A stretch of DNA of 64,000 nt from Halomonas ventosae. Its GTDB lineage: Bacteria; Pseudomonadota; Gammaproteobacteria; Pseudomonadales; Halomonadaceae. Below the pieces are notes generated by a model. The model saw only the letters and a program-made list of their open reading frames with translations. It was not told the origin of the DNA and did not search any database. This document shows positions 26,617 through 35,868 of the stretch, piece by piece; within the stretch, counting starts at the first letter, position 1; each line of letters opens with the position of its first letter. The translations under genes were made by a program, and so were the position numbers. The DNA is taken from positions 85,935-149,934 of the forward strand of contig NZ_SNWH01000007.1 of assembly GCF_004361885.1 (NCBI RefSeq), read 5' to 3'.

Positions 26617-27710
26617 GAGTCGACGTGCCCCGGGGCGTCATGGCGCTGCTTGTCCTGGCGGACGCGCTCCAGGCGTTCCTGACGCAGGGCCTCGCGCTCC
26701 TCGCGGTGGGCGCGCTCGGAGGCCTCCTCTTTGGCCTCGAAGTGGTCATAGGCCTCGATGATGCGCTGCACCAGTGGATGGCGCACCACGTCTTTGGCGG
26801 CGAAGTGGGTGACGCCGATACCCGGGGTTCCCTTGAGCACCTCGAGCACCTGGATCAGCCCCGAGGTCTGCCCGCGCGGCAGGTCGACCTGGGTGACGTC
26901 GCCGGTGATCACTGCCGTGGAGCCGAAGCCGATGCGGGTCAAAAACATCTTCATCTGCTCGCGGGTGGTGTTCTGGCTCTCGTCGAGGATGATGAAGGCG
27001 TTGTTGAGGGTGCGCCCGCGCATGTAGGCAAGCGGGGCGATCTCGATCACCTGACGCTCGATCAGCTTGGCCACCTGCTCGAAGCCGATCATCTCGTAGA
27101 GGGCATCGTAGAGGGGGCGCAGGTAAGGATCGATCTTCTGGGCCAGGTCGCCGGGCAGGAAGCCGAGCTTTTCGCCCGCCTCCACGGCGGGGCGCACCAG
27201 CAGGATGCGGCGCACCTCCTGCTGGTTGAGGGCCTCCACCGCGGCGGCCACGGCGAGGTAGGTCTTGCCGGTGCCCGCCGGGCCGATACCGAAGTTAATA
27301 TCGTGGGCGCGGATGCTCTGCACATAGCTCTGCTGGTTGAGGCCGCGGGGCTTGATCAGGGTGCGCGGGGTGCGCAGCAGCACCTCATCATCCGGCTCGC
27401 CGCTTGTCTCCTCGTCCAGCGCCTCCAGGCCCGACTCCTGCAGGAAGAGATGCACGGTGTCCGGATCCAAGTCGCTGGCCTCGGTCTCGCGGTAGAGTTG
27501 TTCCAGCACGTTGGCGGCCGCCTTGACCCGCTGGGTGGGGCCGGCGAGCTGGAAGATGTTGCCGCGGTTGCGAAGCGTGATGCCAAGCCGCGATTCGATC
27601 AGCTTGAGGTGCTCGTCACGCTGGCCGCAGAGGTTGGCGAGGCGACGCGGGTCGTTGGGCTCAAGGTTCAGGGTAATGATGCGGTTGGCCGGAGAGGATG
27701 GCTGGCTCAA
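26613..27710 (-). CDS. ybeZ: PhoH-family ATPase (YbeZ)
   Basis: 365 residues from a TTG start. The N-terminal RNA-binding-like region (to ~125) precedes the PhoH ATPase with Walker A GPAGTGKT at 143-150, Walker [11 protein letters not shown] and the sensor [11 protein letters not shown]. The C-terminal tail is an Arg/Glu-rich helix ([16 protein letters not shown]). YbeZ works with YbeY in ribosome RNA maturation. The frame is open further upstream to an ATG at 27884, but that region lacks homology. TTG at 27710 has AGGGA upstream and begins just before the conserved ITLNLEPND, so it is preferred; this start is not certain. Confidence 0.88.
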   Translation of the reverse strand: MSQPSSPANRIITLNLEPNDPRRLANLCGQRDEHLKLIESRLGITLRNRGNIFQLAGPTQRVKAAANVLEQLYRETEASDLDPDTVHLFLQESGLEALDEETSGEPDDEVLLRTPRTLIKPRGLNQQSYVQSIRAHDINFGIGPAGTGKTYLAVAAAVEALNQQEVRRILLVRPAVEAGEKLGFLPGDLAQKIDPYLRPLYDALYEMIGFEQVAKLIERQVIEIAPLAYMRGRTLNNAFIILDESQNTTREQMKMFLTRIGFGSTAVITGDVTQVDLPRGQTSGLIQVLEVLKGTPGIGVTHFAAKDVVRHPLVQRIIEAYDHFEAKEEASERAHREEREALRQERLERVRQDKQRHDAPGHVDS

Positions 27711-27921
27711 GACAGAGGAATCCCTGCAGGATGAATGTAGTGTCAGCTTACTGCCCCGGTGGTGACCGGGGCAACGCATACACCGCAGAGAAGGGCTCAG
27801 CGCTGATCCATGGCAAGCCTCAAGCCTGCGGCTGAGACCCTCGAGGCGGCGATGAGGCCATTGCTGGCTCAGAGGCGTGCTCATCGGCTCGGCTCACCCG
27901 CTGGCACGCATGTCGCGTCAG

Positions 27922-29265
27922 TCAGTAGGCCGCCGGCGAGGCGAGCTCGCCGCGCAGCGAGTTGGGCAGCGCCTCGCTGATCTCCACATCGACGAAGAGA
28001 CCGATCAGCTCGAAGGGATTGGCGGCAGGGAAGTTGACCACGCGGTTGTTCTCGGTGCGCCCAGAGAGCTGGCCCGGATCCCGTGGCGAGAAGCCGGTGA
28101 CCAGAATGCGCTGAGTGGTGCCCACCATGCGCCGACTGATCTGCATCGCCTGCTGATTGATACGCTCCTGCAGGATTGCCAGGCGCTGTTTCTTGACGCT
28201 TGGCGGGGTCTCGTCGGCAAGGCTGGCTGCCGGCGTGCCGGGACGCGCCGAGTAGACGAAACTGAAGGAGTGGTCGAAGCCGATACGCTGGATCAGCTCC
28301 ATGGTGGCCTCGAAGTCTGCCTCGGTCTCGCCGGGGAAGCCGATGATGAAGTCCGAGGAGAAGCTGATATCCGGGCGCAGCGCACGGATGCGCTCCAGCT
28401 TCTCGACGTATGCCTCGACACGGTGGCCGCGCTTCATCGCCGCCAGGATGCGGTCGGAGCCAGCCTGAACGGGGAGGTGCAGGTGGCTGACCAGTTCGGG
28501 AATCTCTGCGTAGGCCTCAATCAGGCTGTCGGAGAACTCCACCGGGTGGGAGGTGGTGAAGCGGATGCGGTCGATACCCTCCACCGCCGCCACGCAAGCG
28601 ATCAGCTCGGCCAGGTCGATCTCGTCGCCGAGGCGGTTCTCGCCGCGGTAGGCGTTGACGTTCTGCCCCAGCAGATTGATCTCTCGCACGCCCTGATCGG
28701 CGAGGTGGATCACCTCGTCCATCACCGCCTCGAAGGGCCGCGAGACTTCTTCGCCGCGGGTGTAGGGCACGACGCAGAAGGTGCAATACTTGGAGCAGCC
28801 CTCCATCACCGAGACGAAGGCGGTGGCGCCGTCGGCGCTGGGCTTGGGCAGATGGTCGAACTTCTCGATCTCGGGGAAAGTGACATCGACCACCGAGATC
28901 TGGTCGTTATGCCGCGAGTCGAGCATCGATGGTACCCGATGCAGGGTCTGCGGGCCGAACACCATGTCGACATGGGGAGCACGCTTGCGCAGCGCTTCAC
29001 CCTCCTGACTGGCCACACAGCCACCGACGCCGATCACCAGGTCGGGCTTGGCTTGCTTGAGCTTCTTCCAGCGGCCGAGCTGGTGGAAGACCTTCTCTTG
29101 GGCCTTTTCACGGATCGAGCAGGTGTTGAGCAGCAGGACGTCGGCATCGTGCTCGTCGTCGGTGAGCTCGAGCTGGTGGGATTCGCCGAGCAGATCCGCC
29201 ATGCGCGCGGAGTCGTACTCGTTCATCTGGCAGCCATGTGTCTTGATGAAGAGTTTCTTCGCCAT
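27922..29265 (-). CDS. miaB: tRNA-2-methylthio-N6-isopentenyladenosine synthase
   Basis: 447 residues. The N-terminal MTTase domain has the three cluster cysteines C12 ([11 protein letters not shown]), C49 and C83. The radical-SAM motif CSKYCTFC gives C157, C161 and C164. A C-terminal TRAM domain ([10 protein letters not shown]) binds tRNA. It adds the methylthio group to i6A37 of tRNAs reading UNN codons. The start is the ATG at 29265; the longer open frame to 29778 lacks homology. Order miaB-ybeZ-ybeY-corC-lnt is conserved in gammaproteobacteria; the 211-nt gap to ybeZ could hold a second promoter. Confidence 0.96.
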   Translation of the reverse strand: MAKKLFIKTHGCQMNEYDSARMADLLGESHQLELTDDEHDADVLLLNTCSIREKAQEKVFHQLGRWKKLKQAKPDLVIGVGGCVASQEGEALRKRAPHVDMVFGPQTLHRVPSMLDSRHNDQISVVDVTFPEIEKFDHLPKPSADGATAFVSVMEGCSKYCTFCVVPYTRGEEVSRPFEAVMDEVIHLADQGVREINLLGQNVNAYRGENRLGDEIDLAELIACVAAVEGIDRIRFTTSHPVEFSDSLIEAYAEIPELVSHLHLPVQAGSDRILAAMKRGHRVEAYVEKLERIRALRPDISFSSDFIIGFPGETEADFEATMELIQRIGFDHSFSFVYSARPGTPAASLADETPPSVKKQRLAILQERINQQAMQISRRMVGTTQRILVTGFSPRDPGQLSGRTENNRVVNFPAANPFELIGLFVDVEISEALPNSLRGELASPAAY

Positions 29266-29662
29266 AAGAATAGGTCGCGGCAACTGGCGCGACGATGCAC
29301 CGGTGGATGAGCATTGGGTTTGCAAGTGGCCGAATGACCACCTCTGACAAGGCGATTCATTATACGCCCCGGCCGCCTTCGGGGCCAGCCGCCGCCAGCA
29401 GCGGCTGTGGTATTCTGTGCCCCTTATACGGCACGGGCGGGGCGTGCCCTGGTCAGAAAGTGAGCGGCAGCGGCGCAGGGCGTCAGGCATGCCGACTGAC
29501 AGGAGCTTTTCAGCGGTTTTCCCGAGGGTTATCCACCGTCGCTGTGGACAAACCCATACCACGAACATCAGCATCGCCGCCGTGGCCCGCAGAACCGCCC
29601 CCCAGCGGGCGATCCATGTGCAAGAGCCGCGACGCGCGAGGCTTGGACAGCCAGGATAACGC
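29266..29662. other. 397-nt divergent intergenic region between miaB and SH3 gene
   Basis: No coding frame is supported here. It must contain the miaB promoter (leftward) and the promoter of the SH3 gene (rightward). The notable element is at 29526-29555: TTATCCACC and, 5 nt further, TGTGGACAA face each other inside a GGGTT/AACCC inverted repeat. These are two DnaA-box-like 9-mers, each one mismatch from consensus. Confidence 0.5.
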
Positions 29663-30289
29663 ATGACGATACAAAGACTCAGAACCCTGACACTGGGCGT
29701 GGCGCTCGCCACGCTCTCACCTCTGGCGCTTGCCCAGCAGGCCGACGGTGCCGCCTGGGTCTCTGACGAGCTCACCACCTACGTCCGCAGCGGCCCCACC
29801 GACGGCTACCGAATCATTGGCACCCTGACCGCCGGCGAACCGGTGACGGTTCTGGAGACCAGCGGTGACTACAGTCGAGTGCGGGATTCTGAGGGCGATA
29901 CCGTCTGGGTGCTAAGCAGTGAGCTTCAGGATACTCCCAGCGCTCAGCAACAGCTGCCGGCGCTGGAAGCTCGGGTGGAGGAGCTGACCGAGAAGCTTGC
30001 CAATATCAATGACACCTGGCAGAACCGGACCGCCTCGATGACCGAGACCCTGAAGGTTCGCGAGCAACGCATCGCCGAGCTCGAGGCTCGCAATGCGGCG
30101 CTCGAAGCGGAGACCGAACAGTCGCGCGCCACCATCCGCGCGCTCCAGGCGCGTCTGGACACTCAGGAAGAGGATCTGCTGATGCGCTACTTCATGTACG
30201 GTGGTGGGGTGGCGGGGGCCGGCCTGCTGGTGGGGCTGATCGTGCCTCATCTGCCACGGCGGAGGCGCAAGCGCGATCGCTGGTTCTGA
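29663..30289 (+). CDS. TIGR04211-type SH3-domain membrane protein
   Basis: 208 residues, like E. coli YgiM. A signal peptide ends at ALAQQ (~25). A bacterial SH3 domain (about 30-92; [25 protein letters not shown]) is followed by a long coiled coil (95-172; [30 protein letters not shown]). A single C-terminal membrane helix (~178-197) and a basic tail [10 protein letters not shown] complete it. The SH3 domain would therefore lie in the periplasm, tethered to the inner membrane, possibly at the cell wall. No enzyme activity is expected. tpm follows 22 nt later. Confidence 0.82.
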   Translation: MTIQRLRTLTLGVALATLSPLALAQQADGAAWVSDELTTYVRSGPTDGYRIIGTLTAGEPVTVLETSGDYSRVRDSEGDTVWVLSSELQDTPSAQQQLPALEARVEELTEKLANINDTWQNRTASMTETLKVREQRIAELEARNAALEAETEQSRATIRALQARLDTQEEDLLMRYFMYGGGVAGAGLLVGLIVPHLPRRRRKRDRWF

Positions 30290-30311
30290 CGCCGTTTCGG
30301 CGGGAGGAATG

Positions 30312-30989
30312 ATGGACAACGAATGGCTGCAACGCTGGCGCCAGGGGCGCATCGGTTTCCACCGGGATCGCCCCCACCCGGTGCTGGTTCGTCACTGGCC
30401 TGACCTGGGGGTTCGCGCCGGTACCAAGGTACTGGTACCGTTGTGTGGCAAGAGCCTCGACATGCGCTGGCTGGCGCAACATGACCATCCGGTGCTGGGC
30501 ATCGAACTGGCCGGGCAGGCCATCGAGGCGTTCGTCGCCGAGGGCGTGGGTGAAGTAACCCGCTACCGCCAGGCCGATTTCGACATCTGCCGCCAGGGCA
30601 GCGTGGAGCTGTGGTGCGGCGACTTCTTTCACTTCCATATCCAGCAGGCAGCGGATATCGGCGCCTTCTATGACCGCGCCGCGCTGATCGCGTTGCCGCC
30701 GGCCACCCGTCAACGTTATGCCTTCCACCTGGCCCAGCTGATCCCTCCCGGCGCCCGAGGACTGTTGATCAGCCTGACGCGTGGTCCGGGTGATGACTGC
30801 GGCCCGCCGTTCAGCGTCCCCGCTGAGGAGATTCACGAGCTGTTTGCGCCCAACTTCCGCCTTACCCACCTGGAGGATGGCAAGCCCGAGGCCAACGGCT
30901 TTCGCGAGAGCGCCTGGGCGCTGGAGCGTCGTGGCCCGCTACCGCTGCGTGGCACCGGGGCCGTGCGCTCGGGGTCGAGCCGCAGGTAG
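30312..30989 (+). CDS. tpm: Thiopurine S-methyltransferase
   Basis: 225 residues. It starts DNEWLQRWRQGRIGFH, the bacterial TPMT signature, and has the SAM site VLVPLCGKSLDMRWLA and GIELAGQAIEAF, plus YDRAALIALPPATR. Bacterial enzymes methylate thiopurines and also tellurite or selenite. ATGATG occurs at 30309; the second ATG is chosen for its spacing to GGGAGGA. The last ~20 residues (PLRGTGAVRSGSSRR) are unlike the family and lie opposite the remnant of a minus-strand lipoprotein gene. The 3' end may have been replaced by a rearrangement. Confidence 0.88.
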   Translation: MDNEWLQRWRQGRIGFHRDRPHPVLVRHWPDLGVRAGTKVLVPLCGKSLDMRWLAQHDHPVLGIELAGQAIEAFVAEGVGEVTRYRQADFDICRQGSVELWCGDFFHFHIQQAADIGAFYDRAALIALPPATRQRYAFHLAQLIPPGARGLLISLTRGPGDDCGPPFSVPAEEIHELFAPNFRLTHLEDGKPEANGFRESAWALERRGPLPLRGTGAVRSGSSRR

Positions 30990-31066
30990 TGAGGGCTGGC
31001 GCAGCCGACCAGTCAGCCCGTCGCGAGAAGCAGGGCGCAGGCGCCCAGGACATGACGACGTTGCAT
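30940..31066 (-). pseudogene. Lipoprotein gene remnant with in-frame stop
   Basis: An ATG at 31066 has an excellent ribosome-binding site (GGGAGA, 6 nt). It encodes a basic start (MQRRHVLG) and a hydrophobic signal helix (ACALLLATG), then TGA at 31015-31013. The same frame continues LVGCASPHYLRLDPERTAP, a lipobox (LVGC) and a mature N-terminus typical of YajG/PqiC-like outer-membrane lipoproteins. It then runs antisense into the 3' end of tpm and loses sense. The gene is broken by a nonsense codon inside the signal peptide and truncated. The right boundary of homology is approximate. Confidence 0.5.
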
Positions 31067-31208
31067 GAACAATCTCCCGATGGTGGCAGGGCCTTGATGA
31101 GTGTGGTGCAGGGCCTCGAGTGAAACCTGCGGCCCGAGAGGCGGGGAAACGCTGCGACGCGCCGTTGTGTGAGCGCTACACTACAGGGACAGTTACAGGA
31201 GCCGCGAC

Positions 31209-31637
31209 ATGATCCGCCCCGCCACTCTGGAGGAGATCCCGCAGCTTGTCGACATCTGGCTGCGTGCCTCGATGCGTGCCCACGACTTCATCGCCGACGC
31301 CTACTGGGAGTCCCGCGTCGAGGCCATGACGCGTGAGCACTTGCCGCGGGCACAGGAGCTTGAGGTGCTGGAAGTCGAGGGCCGGGTGATCGGTTTCACG
31401 GCGCTCAACGGCGATCACCTCCAGGCGCTATTCATCGATCCGCAGGTGCAGAGCTACGGCTACGGTTCGCGGCTGATGGCTCACGCCATGGCCGGTCATG
31501 AGCGACTGACCCTGCATGTCTTCACTCGCAACGTGCGCGCCGTCTCCTTCTATCGGCGGCTGGGTTTTCATCTTGTCGATGAGTGTCAAGACCCGGAGAC
31601 CGGAGAGCGACAATCGTGCATGGCCTGGTCACGCTGA
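31209..31637 (+). CDS. GNAT-family N-acetyltransferase
   Basis: 142 residues, a single GNAT domain. Motif A (LQALFIDPQVQSYGYGSRLM) has the acetyl-CoA pyrophosphate loop as Q-S-Y-G-Y-G rather than Q-x-x-G-x-G/A. Motif B (VFTRNVRAVSFYRRLGFH) contains the common N-x-x-A-x-x-F-Y-x-x-x-G-F pattern. It resembles the YjaB/PhnO-like group of small GNAT enzymes; the acceptor is unknown. The ATG has AGGAG 8 nt upstream. It precedes rpe by 125 nt. Confidence 0.85.
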   Translation: MIRPATLEEIPQLVDIWLRASMRAHDFIADAYWESRVEAMTREHLPRAQELEVLEVEGRVIGFTALNGDHLQALFIDPQVQSYGYGSRLMAHAMAGHERLTLHVFTRNVRAVSFYRRLGFHLVDECQDPETGERQSCMAWSR

Positions 31638-31762
31638 GCGGATGGCGACGCTGCAGCGTGGTCCGCCATGTGTCCTGCCAGGCAGGGTCCTGAGTCTCGC
31701 GGGGCTTTGGTAGAATCCCCGACTCACGCGATCGCCTGCCCACCCTGATGACGGACGACCCC

Positions 31763-32473
31763 ATGACCGAAACGACCCGCGACTTTATGATCGCGCCCTC
31801 GATCCTCTCCGCTGACTTTGCGCGGCTGGGCGAGGAGGTGGATGACGTGCTCGCCTCCGGGGCCGACATCGTCCATTTCGATGTGATGGACAACCACTAT
31901 GTGCCTAACCTGACCATCGGGCCCATGGTCTGTGAGGCGCTGCGCAAGCACGGTGTCAGCGCACCCATCGACGTGCATCTGATGGTGCGTCCGGTGGATC
32001 GCCTGATCGGCGACTTCATCGACGCCGGAGCCAGCATCATCACCTTTCATCCAGAGGCCACGGACCATATCGACCGCTCTCTGCAACTGATTCGTGACGG
32101 GGGCTGCCAGGCGGGTCTGGTGTTCAATCCAGCCACGCCACTCTCTTATCTCGACTACGTCATCGACAAGCTCGACATGATCCTGCTGATGAGCGTCAAC
32201 CCCGGCTTCGCAGGGCAAGCCTTTCTGCCCAGGACGCTCGACAAGCTGCGCGAAACGCGCCAGCGTATCGCCGCTTCGGGTCGCATGATCCGCCTGGAGG
32301 TCGATGGTGGCGTGAAGGCCGACAACCTCGCCGAGATCGCCCACGCCGGCGCCGATACCTTCGTGGCCGGCTCGGCGATATTCAAGCAGCGCCGCGAAGA
32401 TGACCCGCATCGCTACGACAGCGTGCTCCGCGATTTCCGCACGCAGCTGGCCAGTGTTCAGGGCATGCCGTGA
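31763..32473 (+). CDS. rpe: Ribulose-phosphate 3-epimerase
   Basis: 236 residues, TIM-barrel. It has [15 protein letters not shown], metal ligands in [16 protein letters not shown] and DVHLMV, and the phosphate-binding [10 protein letters not shown] and AGSAIF near the end. It interconverts ribulose 5-phosphate and xylulose 5-phosphate in the pentose phosphate pathway, which makes precursors for aromatic synthesis. Several ATGs are in frame (31748, 31763, 31787); 31763 has GGA 7 nt before it. Its stop overlaps the GTG start of the GIY-YIG gene by 4 nt. Confidence 0.95.
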   Translation: MTETTRDFMIAPSILSADFARLGEEVDDVLASGADIVHFDVMDNHYVPNLTIGPMVCEALRKHGVSAPIDVHLMVRPVDRLIGDFIDAGASIITFHPEATDHIDRSLQLIRDGGCQAGLVFNPATPLSYLDYVIDKLDMILLMSVNPGFAGQAFLPRTLDKLRETRQRIAASGRMIRLEVDGGVKADNLAEIAHAGADTFVAGSAIFKQRREDDPHRYDSVLRDFRTQLASVQGMP

Positions 32474-32793
32474 CGGAGACGTTTTCCGCTGCGCTATGGC
32501 ACCTCTACCTGGTGGAAACCGCCGGCGGCGCCCTCTATACCGGCATCACCACCGACGTGGCCCGACGCCTGGCCGAGCACCGGGCCGGTCGTGGCGCCAA
32601 GGCGCTGCGCGGCAAGGGGCCGCTGGTGCTCTGCCACCAGGAACCCGTCGGCAGCCATAGCGAGGCCTTGCGCCTGGAGGCACGCCTGAAACGCCTGACC
32701 GCCTCGGCCAAGCGCGCCTGGCTGGCTGAGCGCAAGGTGATGATGTCACCCTCACCGCAAGGCAAGAGGTCTCATGCACCGCATACTCCATGA
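32470..32793 (+). CDS. GIY-YIG nuclease-superfamily protein (YhbQ type)
   Basis: 107 residues. The GIY-YIG motif appears as [26 protein letters not shown], with the conserved tyrosines and arginine, and a glutamate lies in [12 protein letters not shown]. This is the small UPF0213/YhbQ type; some homologues cut DNA weakly, and the cellular role is unknown. It starts with GTG overlapping the rpe stop (GTGA), and its end overlaps gph by 20 nt, so it sits inside an rpe-gph-trp run. Confidence 0.85.
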   Translation: MTETFSAALWHLYLVETAGGALYTGITTDVARRLAEHRAGRGAKALRGKGPLVLCHQEPVGSHSEALRLEARLKRLTASAKRAWLAERKVMMSPSPQGKRSHAPHTP

Positions 32794-33439
32794 TATCCGC
32801 CTGATCACCTTCGACCTGGACGGCACCCTGGTCGATTCCGTACCCGACCTGGCGATGGCGGTGGATGCCGCCCTCGCCGATCTCGACCTGGCGCCGCCCG
32901 GCGAGTCCCGGGTCCGCGACTGGGTGGGCAACGGTTCGCTCAGGCTGATAGAGCGCGCCCTGGGCGATGCCTTGGGGCAGGACCCTGATGCGGCGCTGCT
33001 GGTCCGGGCCCACCAGGGCTTCCTCGACCACTATGGTCGCGCCCCCAGCGCCCATACCCGGCTCTATCCCGGAGTGCGCGAGGCGCTGGACGGCCTGCGC
33101 GACCGCGGGCTGCCCCTGGCGCTGGTGACCAACAAGCCCAGCGCCTTCATCGCGCCGATCCTCGAGGCCTTCGGCCTGCAGCGGCATTTCGGCCTCTGCC
33201 TGGGGGGCGACAGCCTGACGAAGAAGAAGCCCGACCCAGCTCCGCTGCGGCATGTGGCGGCCCACTTCGGCGTTGCGCCGGCGGCCTGCCTGATGGTCGG
33301 TGACTCGCGCCATGACATCGAGGCCGGACGCGCCGCGGGGTTTCGTACCCTGGCCGTGCCCTACGGCTACAATCACGGCGAGTCGGTGCGTGATAGCGCC
33401 CCGGATGACGTGGTTGAATCGCTGGCGGAACTCGTTTAA
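32774..33439 (+). CDS. gph: Phosphoglycolate phosphatase
   Basis: 221 residues, HAD superfamily. Motif [11 protein letters not shown] has the nucleophile D14 and acid D16. Motif II is LVTNKPS, and motif III/IV are KKKPDPAPL and [18 protein letters not shown]1 cap (~20-85) suits phosphoglycolate, formed during DNA repair. The start overlaps the GIY-YIG gene; AAGAGG lies 4 nt upstream. The rpe-gph-trp arrangement is conserved in many gammaproteobacteria and supports the assignment. Confidence 0.93.
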   Translation: MHRILHDIRLITFDLDGTLVDSVPDLAMAVDAALADLDLAPPGESRVRDWVGNGSLRLIERALGDALGQDPDAALLVRAHQGFLDHYGRAPSAHTRLYPGVREALDGLRDRGLPLALVTNKPSAFIAPILEAFGLQRHFGLCLGGDSLTKKKPDPAPLRHVAAHFGVAPAACLMVGDSRHDIEAGRAAGFRTLAVPYGYNHGESVRDSAPDDVVESLAELV

Positions 33440-33454
33440 CGTGAGTTTGGCTAA

Positions 33455-33501
33455 TGCTATAAGCGCGGGCCAAATCAATACGTTATTGCTATAAGACGCG
33501 G
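33455..33501 (+). promoter_or_regulatory. Two near-identical TGCTATAAG boxes upstream of trp leader
   Basis: TGCTATAAGCGCGG (33455-33468) recurs as TGCTATAAGACGCGG (33487-33501), 32 nt apart (about three helical turns). Each contains a TATAAG that could serve as a -10 element. They begin 16 nt after gph and end 11 nt before the leader start. Tandem promoters or a repeated operator for the trp operon are both possible. Confidence 0.45.
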
Positions 33502-33511
33502 AAACCCCTCG

Positions 33512-33616
33512 ATGATCAGCCGCATGAAGCCGGACTCCTTCACAACCGCCGGTGGCGTCATGGCCGCCGCACGACGCCTGCCCCGTTCACCTGCCCGCGG
33601 CGGCTGGCGATGGTGA
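33512..33616 (+). CDS. trpL: Candidate trp leader peptide (ends W-R-W-stop)
   Basis: A 34-codon frame from ATG 33512 (GGA 8-10 nt upstream) to TGA 33614-33616. Internal in-frame ATGs at 33524 and 33560 would give 30 or 18 residues. The C-terminus reads ARGGWRW and then stop: two of the last three codons are the single Trp codon in a short frame directly before trpE, as expected for an attenuation leader. The frame is Arg-rich. No protein homology is claimed. It lies 76 nt before trpE. Confidence 0.45.
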   Translation: MISRMKPDSFTTAGGVMAAARRLPRSPARGGWRW

Positions 33617-33680
33617 TGTTCGCGCGCTGAGACGGACCGCGGGCCGTCGCCTCTCTCACCATCGTCGTTTTCCCTTTTTC
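33593..33680 (+). terminator. Possible trp attenuator structure
   Basis: Segments that can pair: 1, GCCCGCGG (33593-33600); 2, CGATGGTGA (33608-33616, covering the last Trp codon and stop); 3, CCGCGGGC (33637-33644); 4, TCACCATCG (33656-33664). 1:3 (8 bp) and 2:4 (9 bp) are both exact and cross each other, so they exclude one another. Segment 4 is followed by TTTT and then TTTTT (33668-33679), so 2:4 is terminator-like, with a local GACGG/CCGTC hairpin inside its loop. A ribosome stalled at the Trp codons would cover segment 2. Confidence 0.4.
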
Positions 33681-33692
33681 GAGGATCCGGGC

Positions 33693-35183
33693 ATGATGAC
33701 TCCCGACCGCTTTCGCGAGCTGGCCGACGCCGGTTACAACCGCATTCCGGTCACCCGCGAGGTGCTGGCCGATCTCGACACGCCGCTCTCCACCTATCTC
33801 AAGCTGGCCGACGCCCCCTGGACCTTCCTGCTCGAGTCCGTGCAGGGCGGCGAAAAGTGGGGCCGCTACTCGATCATCGGCCTGCCTTGCCGCGAGCGAA
33901 TCGAAGTGCGTGGCTTCACCGTCAGCCATTTCGTCGATGACGCATTGCATGGCGCCGGGGAAGCCGAGGATCCGCTGGCTTGGATCGAGCAGTTCCAGGG
34001 CCGCTTCAAGGTGCCGCGCCTCGATGACCAGCCGCGCTTCGACGGTGGTCTGGTGGGATATTTCGGCTACGACACCATTCGCTATATCGAACCGCGCCTG
34101 CGCGGCGTCGACAAGCCCGATCCCATCGGCGTGCCGGACATCTTGCTGATGGTCTGCAACGACCTGGTGGTGTTCGACAATCTCTCCGGGCGCCTGACGC
34201 TGTGGACGCATGCCGACCCCGCCGAGCCGGAAGCCTACGCCCGCGCCCTGGAACGGCTGGAACGTCTGGAGATCCGCCTGCGCAGTGCCACCGTGAATAC
34301 CATTAGCCCCGGTACCGGCCGTGGCGCGGTGGAGGAGGAGCATTTCACCTCGGGTTTCACCGAGGAGGGCTTCAAGGCGGCCGTGGAGACGATCAAGGAG
34401 TATGTGCTGGCCGGCGACGTCATGCAGTGCGTGCCGTCCCAGCGCATGTCGATTCCCTATCAGGCGCCGCCCTTGGACCTCTACCGAGCCCTGCGCAGCC
34501 TCAACCCCTCGCCCTACATGTTCTACCTCAACCTGGGCGATCATCAGGTGGCCGGCTCGTCGCCGGAGATCCTCACGCGGCTCGAGGAGGGTGAGGTCAC
34601 GGTGCGGCCCATCGCTGGCACCCGCAAGCGCGGCCACAGCGAAGAGGAGGATCGCGCCCTGGAGGCCGATCTGCTGGCCGACCCCAAGGAACTCGCCGAG
34701 CATCTGATGCTGATCGACCTGGGGCGCAACGATGTGGGTCGCATCAGCGAGACCGGCTCGGTGGAGGTGACCGATCGCATGGTGGTCGAGCGCTACTCCC
34801 ATGTGATGCACATCGTCTCCAACGTGGTCGGGCGCCTGAAGCCGGGCCTTTCCGCCATGGACGTGCTGCGCGCCACCTTTCCGGCGGGCACAGTCTCCGG
34901 CGCGCCCAAGTTCCGGGCACTCGAGATCATCGACGAGGTGGAGCCAGTCAAGCGTGGTGTCTATGCCGGTGCGGTGGGCTACCTCTCCTGGCACGGCAAC
35001 ATGGACACCGCCATCGCCATCCGCACCGCGGTGATCAAGGATGGCCAGCTGCACGTCCAGGCCGGCGCGGGCATCGTCGCCGACTCGGTGCCCGAGATGG
35101 AGTGGCAAGAAACGCTCAACAAGGGCCGCGCCCTGTTCCGTGCCGTGGCCATGGCCGAGCGTGGCCTGGACAACCTCGAGTGA
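33693..35183 (+). CDS. trpE: Anthranilate synthase component I
   Basis: 496 residues. The N-terminal domain ([18 protein letters not shown]) and chorismate-binding domain ([39 protein letters not shown]) are complete. PIAGT, rather than PIKGT, is characteristic of anthranilate synthase against PabB. It converts chorismate and ammonia (from TrpG) to anthranilate. LLES near residue 45 fits the feedback Trp-binding site of the family. GAGGA lies 7 nt before the ATG at 33693; the upstream open frame from GTG 33552 lacks homology. trpG follows after 52 nt. Confidence 0.96.
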   Translation: MMTPDRFRELADAGYNRIPVTREVLADLDTPLSTYLKLADAPWTFLLESVQGGEKWGRYSIIGLPCRERIEVRGFTVSHFVDDALHGAGEAEDPLAWIEQFQGRFKVPRLDDQPRFDGGLVGYFGYDTIRYIEPRLRGVDKPDPIGVPDILLMVCNDLVVFDNLSGRLTLWTHADPAEPEAYARALERLERLEIRLRSATVNTISPGTGRGAVEEEHFTSGFTEEGFKAAVETIKEYVLAGDVMQCVPSQRMSIPYQAPPLDLYRALRSLNPSPYMFYLNLGDHQVAGSSPEILTRLEEGEVTVRPIAGTRKRGHSEEEDRALEADLLADPKELAEHLMLIDLGRNDVGRISETGSVEVTDRMVVERYSHVMHIVSNVVGRLKPGLSAMDVLRATFPAGTVSGAPKFRALEIIDEVEPVKRGVYAGAVGYLSWHGNMDTAIAIRTAVIKDGQLHVQAGAGIVADSVPEMEWQETLNKGRALFRAVAMAERGLDNLE

Positions 35184-35235
35184 CCCCTGATGCCTGTCGT
35201 CCGGCGCTGGCCGGGCGAGTGCCGGAGAGCCTGCC

Positions 35236-35823
35236 ATGTCCGTGCTGATGATCGATAACTATGACAGCTTCACCTACAACGTGGTGCAGTACCTGGGGGA
35301 GCTGGGCGCCGAGGTGGTGACCCACCGCAACGACGCCATTACCCTGGAGGAGATCGAGGCCCTGGCCCCGAGCCATCTGGTAATCTCGCCGGGGCCCTGT
35401 GCGCCCGACCAGGCCGGCATCTCCCTGGCGGCCATCCGTCGCTTTGCCGGGCGTATTCCCGTGTTGGGGGTGTGTCTCGGGCACCAGGCCATCGGCCAGG
35501 TCTATGGCGGCAAGGTGGTGCGTGCCTCCCAGGTGATGCATGGCAAGACTTCGCGTATTCGCCATCTTAGCCAGGGCGTCTTCGAGGGCCTCGAGGATCC
35601 CCTGGAAGTGACGCGCTACCACTCGCTGGTGGTGGCACGCGAGGGCCTGCCCGACTGCCTCGAGGTCACCGCCTGGTGCGACGACGACGACGTCACCCCG
35701 GGGCTGATCATGGGGCTGCGCCACCGTGAGCTGGATGTCGAAGGCGTGCAGTTCCATCCCGAGTCGATCCTGACCCGCCAGGGCCATGAGCTGCTGGCCA
35801 ACTTTCTTAAACGTCGTGTCTAG
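35236..35823 (+). CDS. trpG: Anthranilate/aminodeoxychorismate synthase glutamine amidotransferase
   Basis: 195 residues, a triad glutaminase. The nucleophile C80 lies in [15 protein letters not shown], with the His and Glu partners in [18 protein letters not shown] opens the protein. It provides ammonia to TrpE. Because pabB (57727-59109) lies far from any dedicated pabA in this window, this subunit may also serve PabB, as in organisms with a shared glutaminase. GGAGAG lies 8 nt upstream. Confidence 0.95.
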   Translation: MSVLMIDNYDSFTYNVVQYLGELGAEVVTHRNDAITLEEIEALAPSHLVISPGPCAPDQAGISLAAIRRFAGRIPVLGVCLGHQAIGQVYGGKVVRASQVMHGKTSRIRHLSQGVFEGLEDPLEVTRYHSLVVAREGLPDCLEVTAWCDDDDVTPGLIMGLRHRELDVEGVQFHPESILTRQGHELLANFLKRRV

Positions 35824-35868
35824 GCGCTGAGCCGAGCCCGAGTCGAGGCTGATTAGAGGGTAGTAATT

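Noticed and set aside
27711..27921. Upstream extension of the ybeZ frame to ATG 27884
   Set aside because: The added 58 residues show no PhoH homology, and the TTG at 27710 has a ribosome-binding site and fits the family N-terminus.
29526..29555. Replication origin
   Set aside because: Only two imperfect DnaA-like boxes; no dnaA, dnaN, gyrB or AT-rich unwinding region nearby.
32470..32793. GIY-YIG gene as a mobile homing endonuclease
   Set aside because: It is the short YhbQ-type stand-alone domain, coupled to rpe and gph in a housekeeping run, with no intron or intein context.
33558..35237. A 559-codon open frame on the minus strand opposite trpE
   Set aside because: It lies wholly antisense to a complete trpE, has His/Gln/Val-rich composition typical of GC-rich shadow frames, and no recognisable domain.
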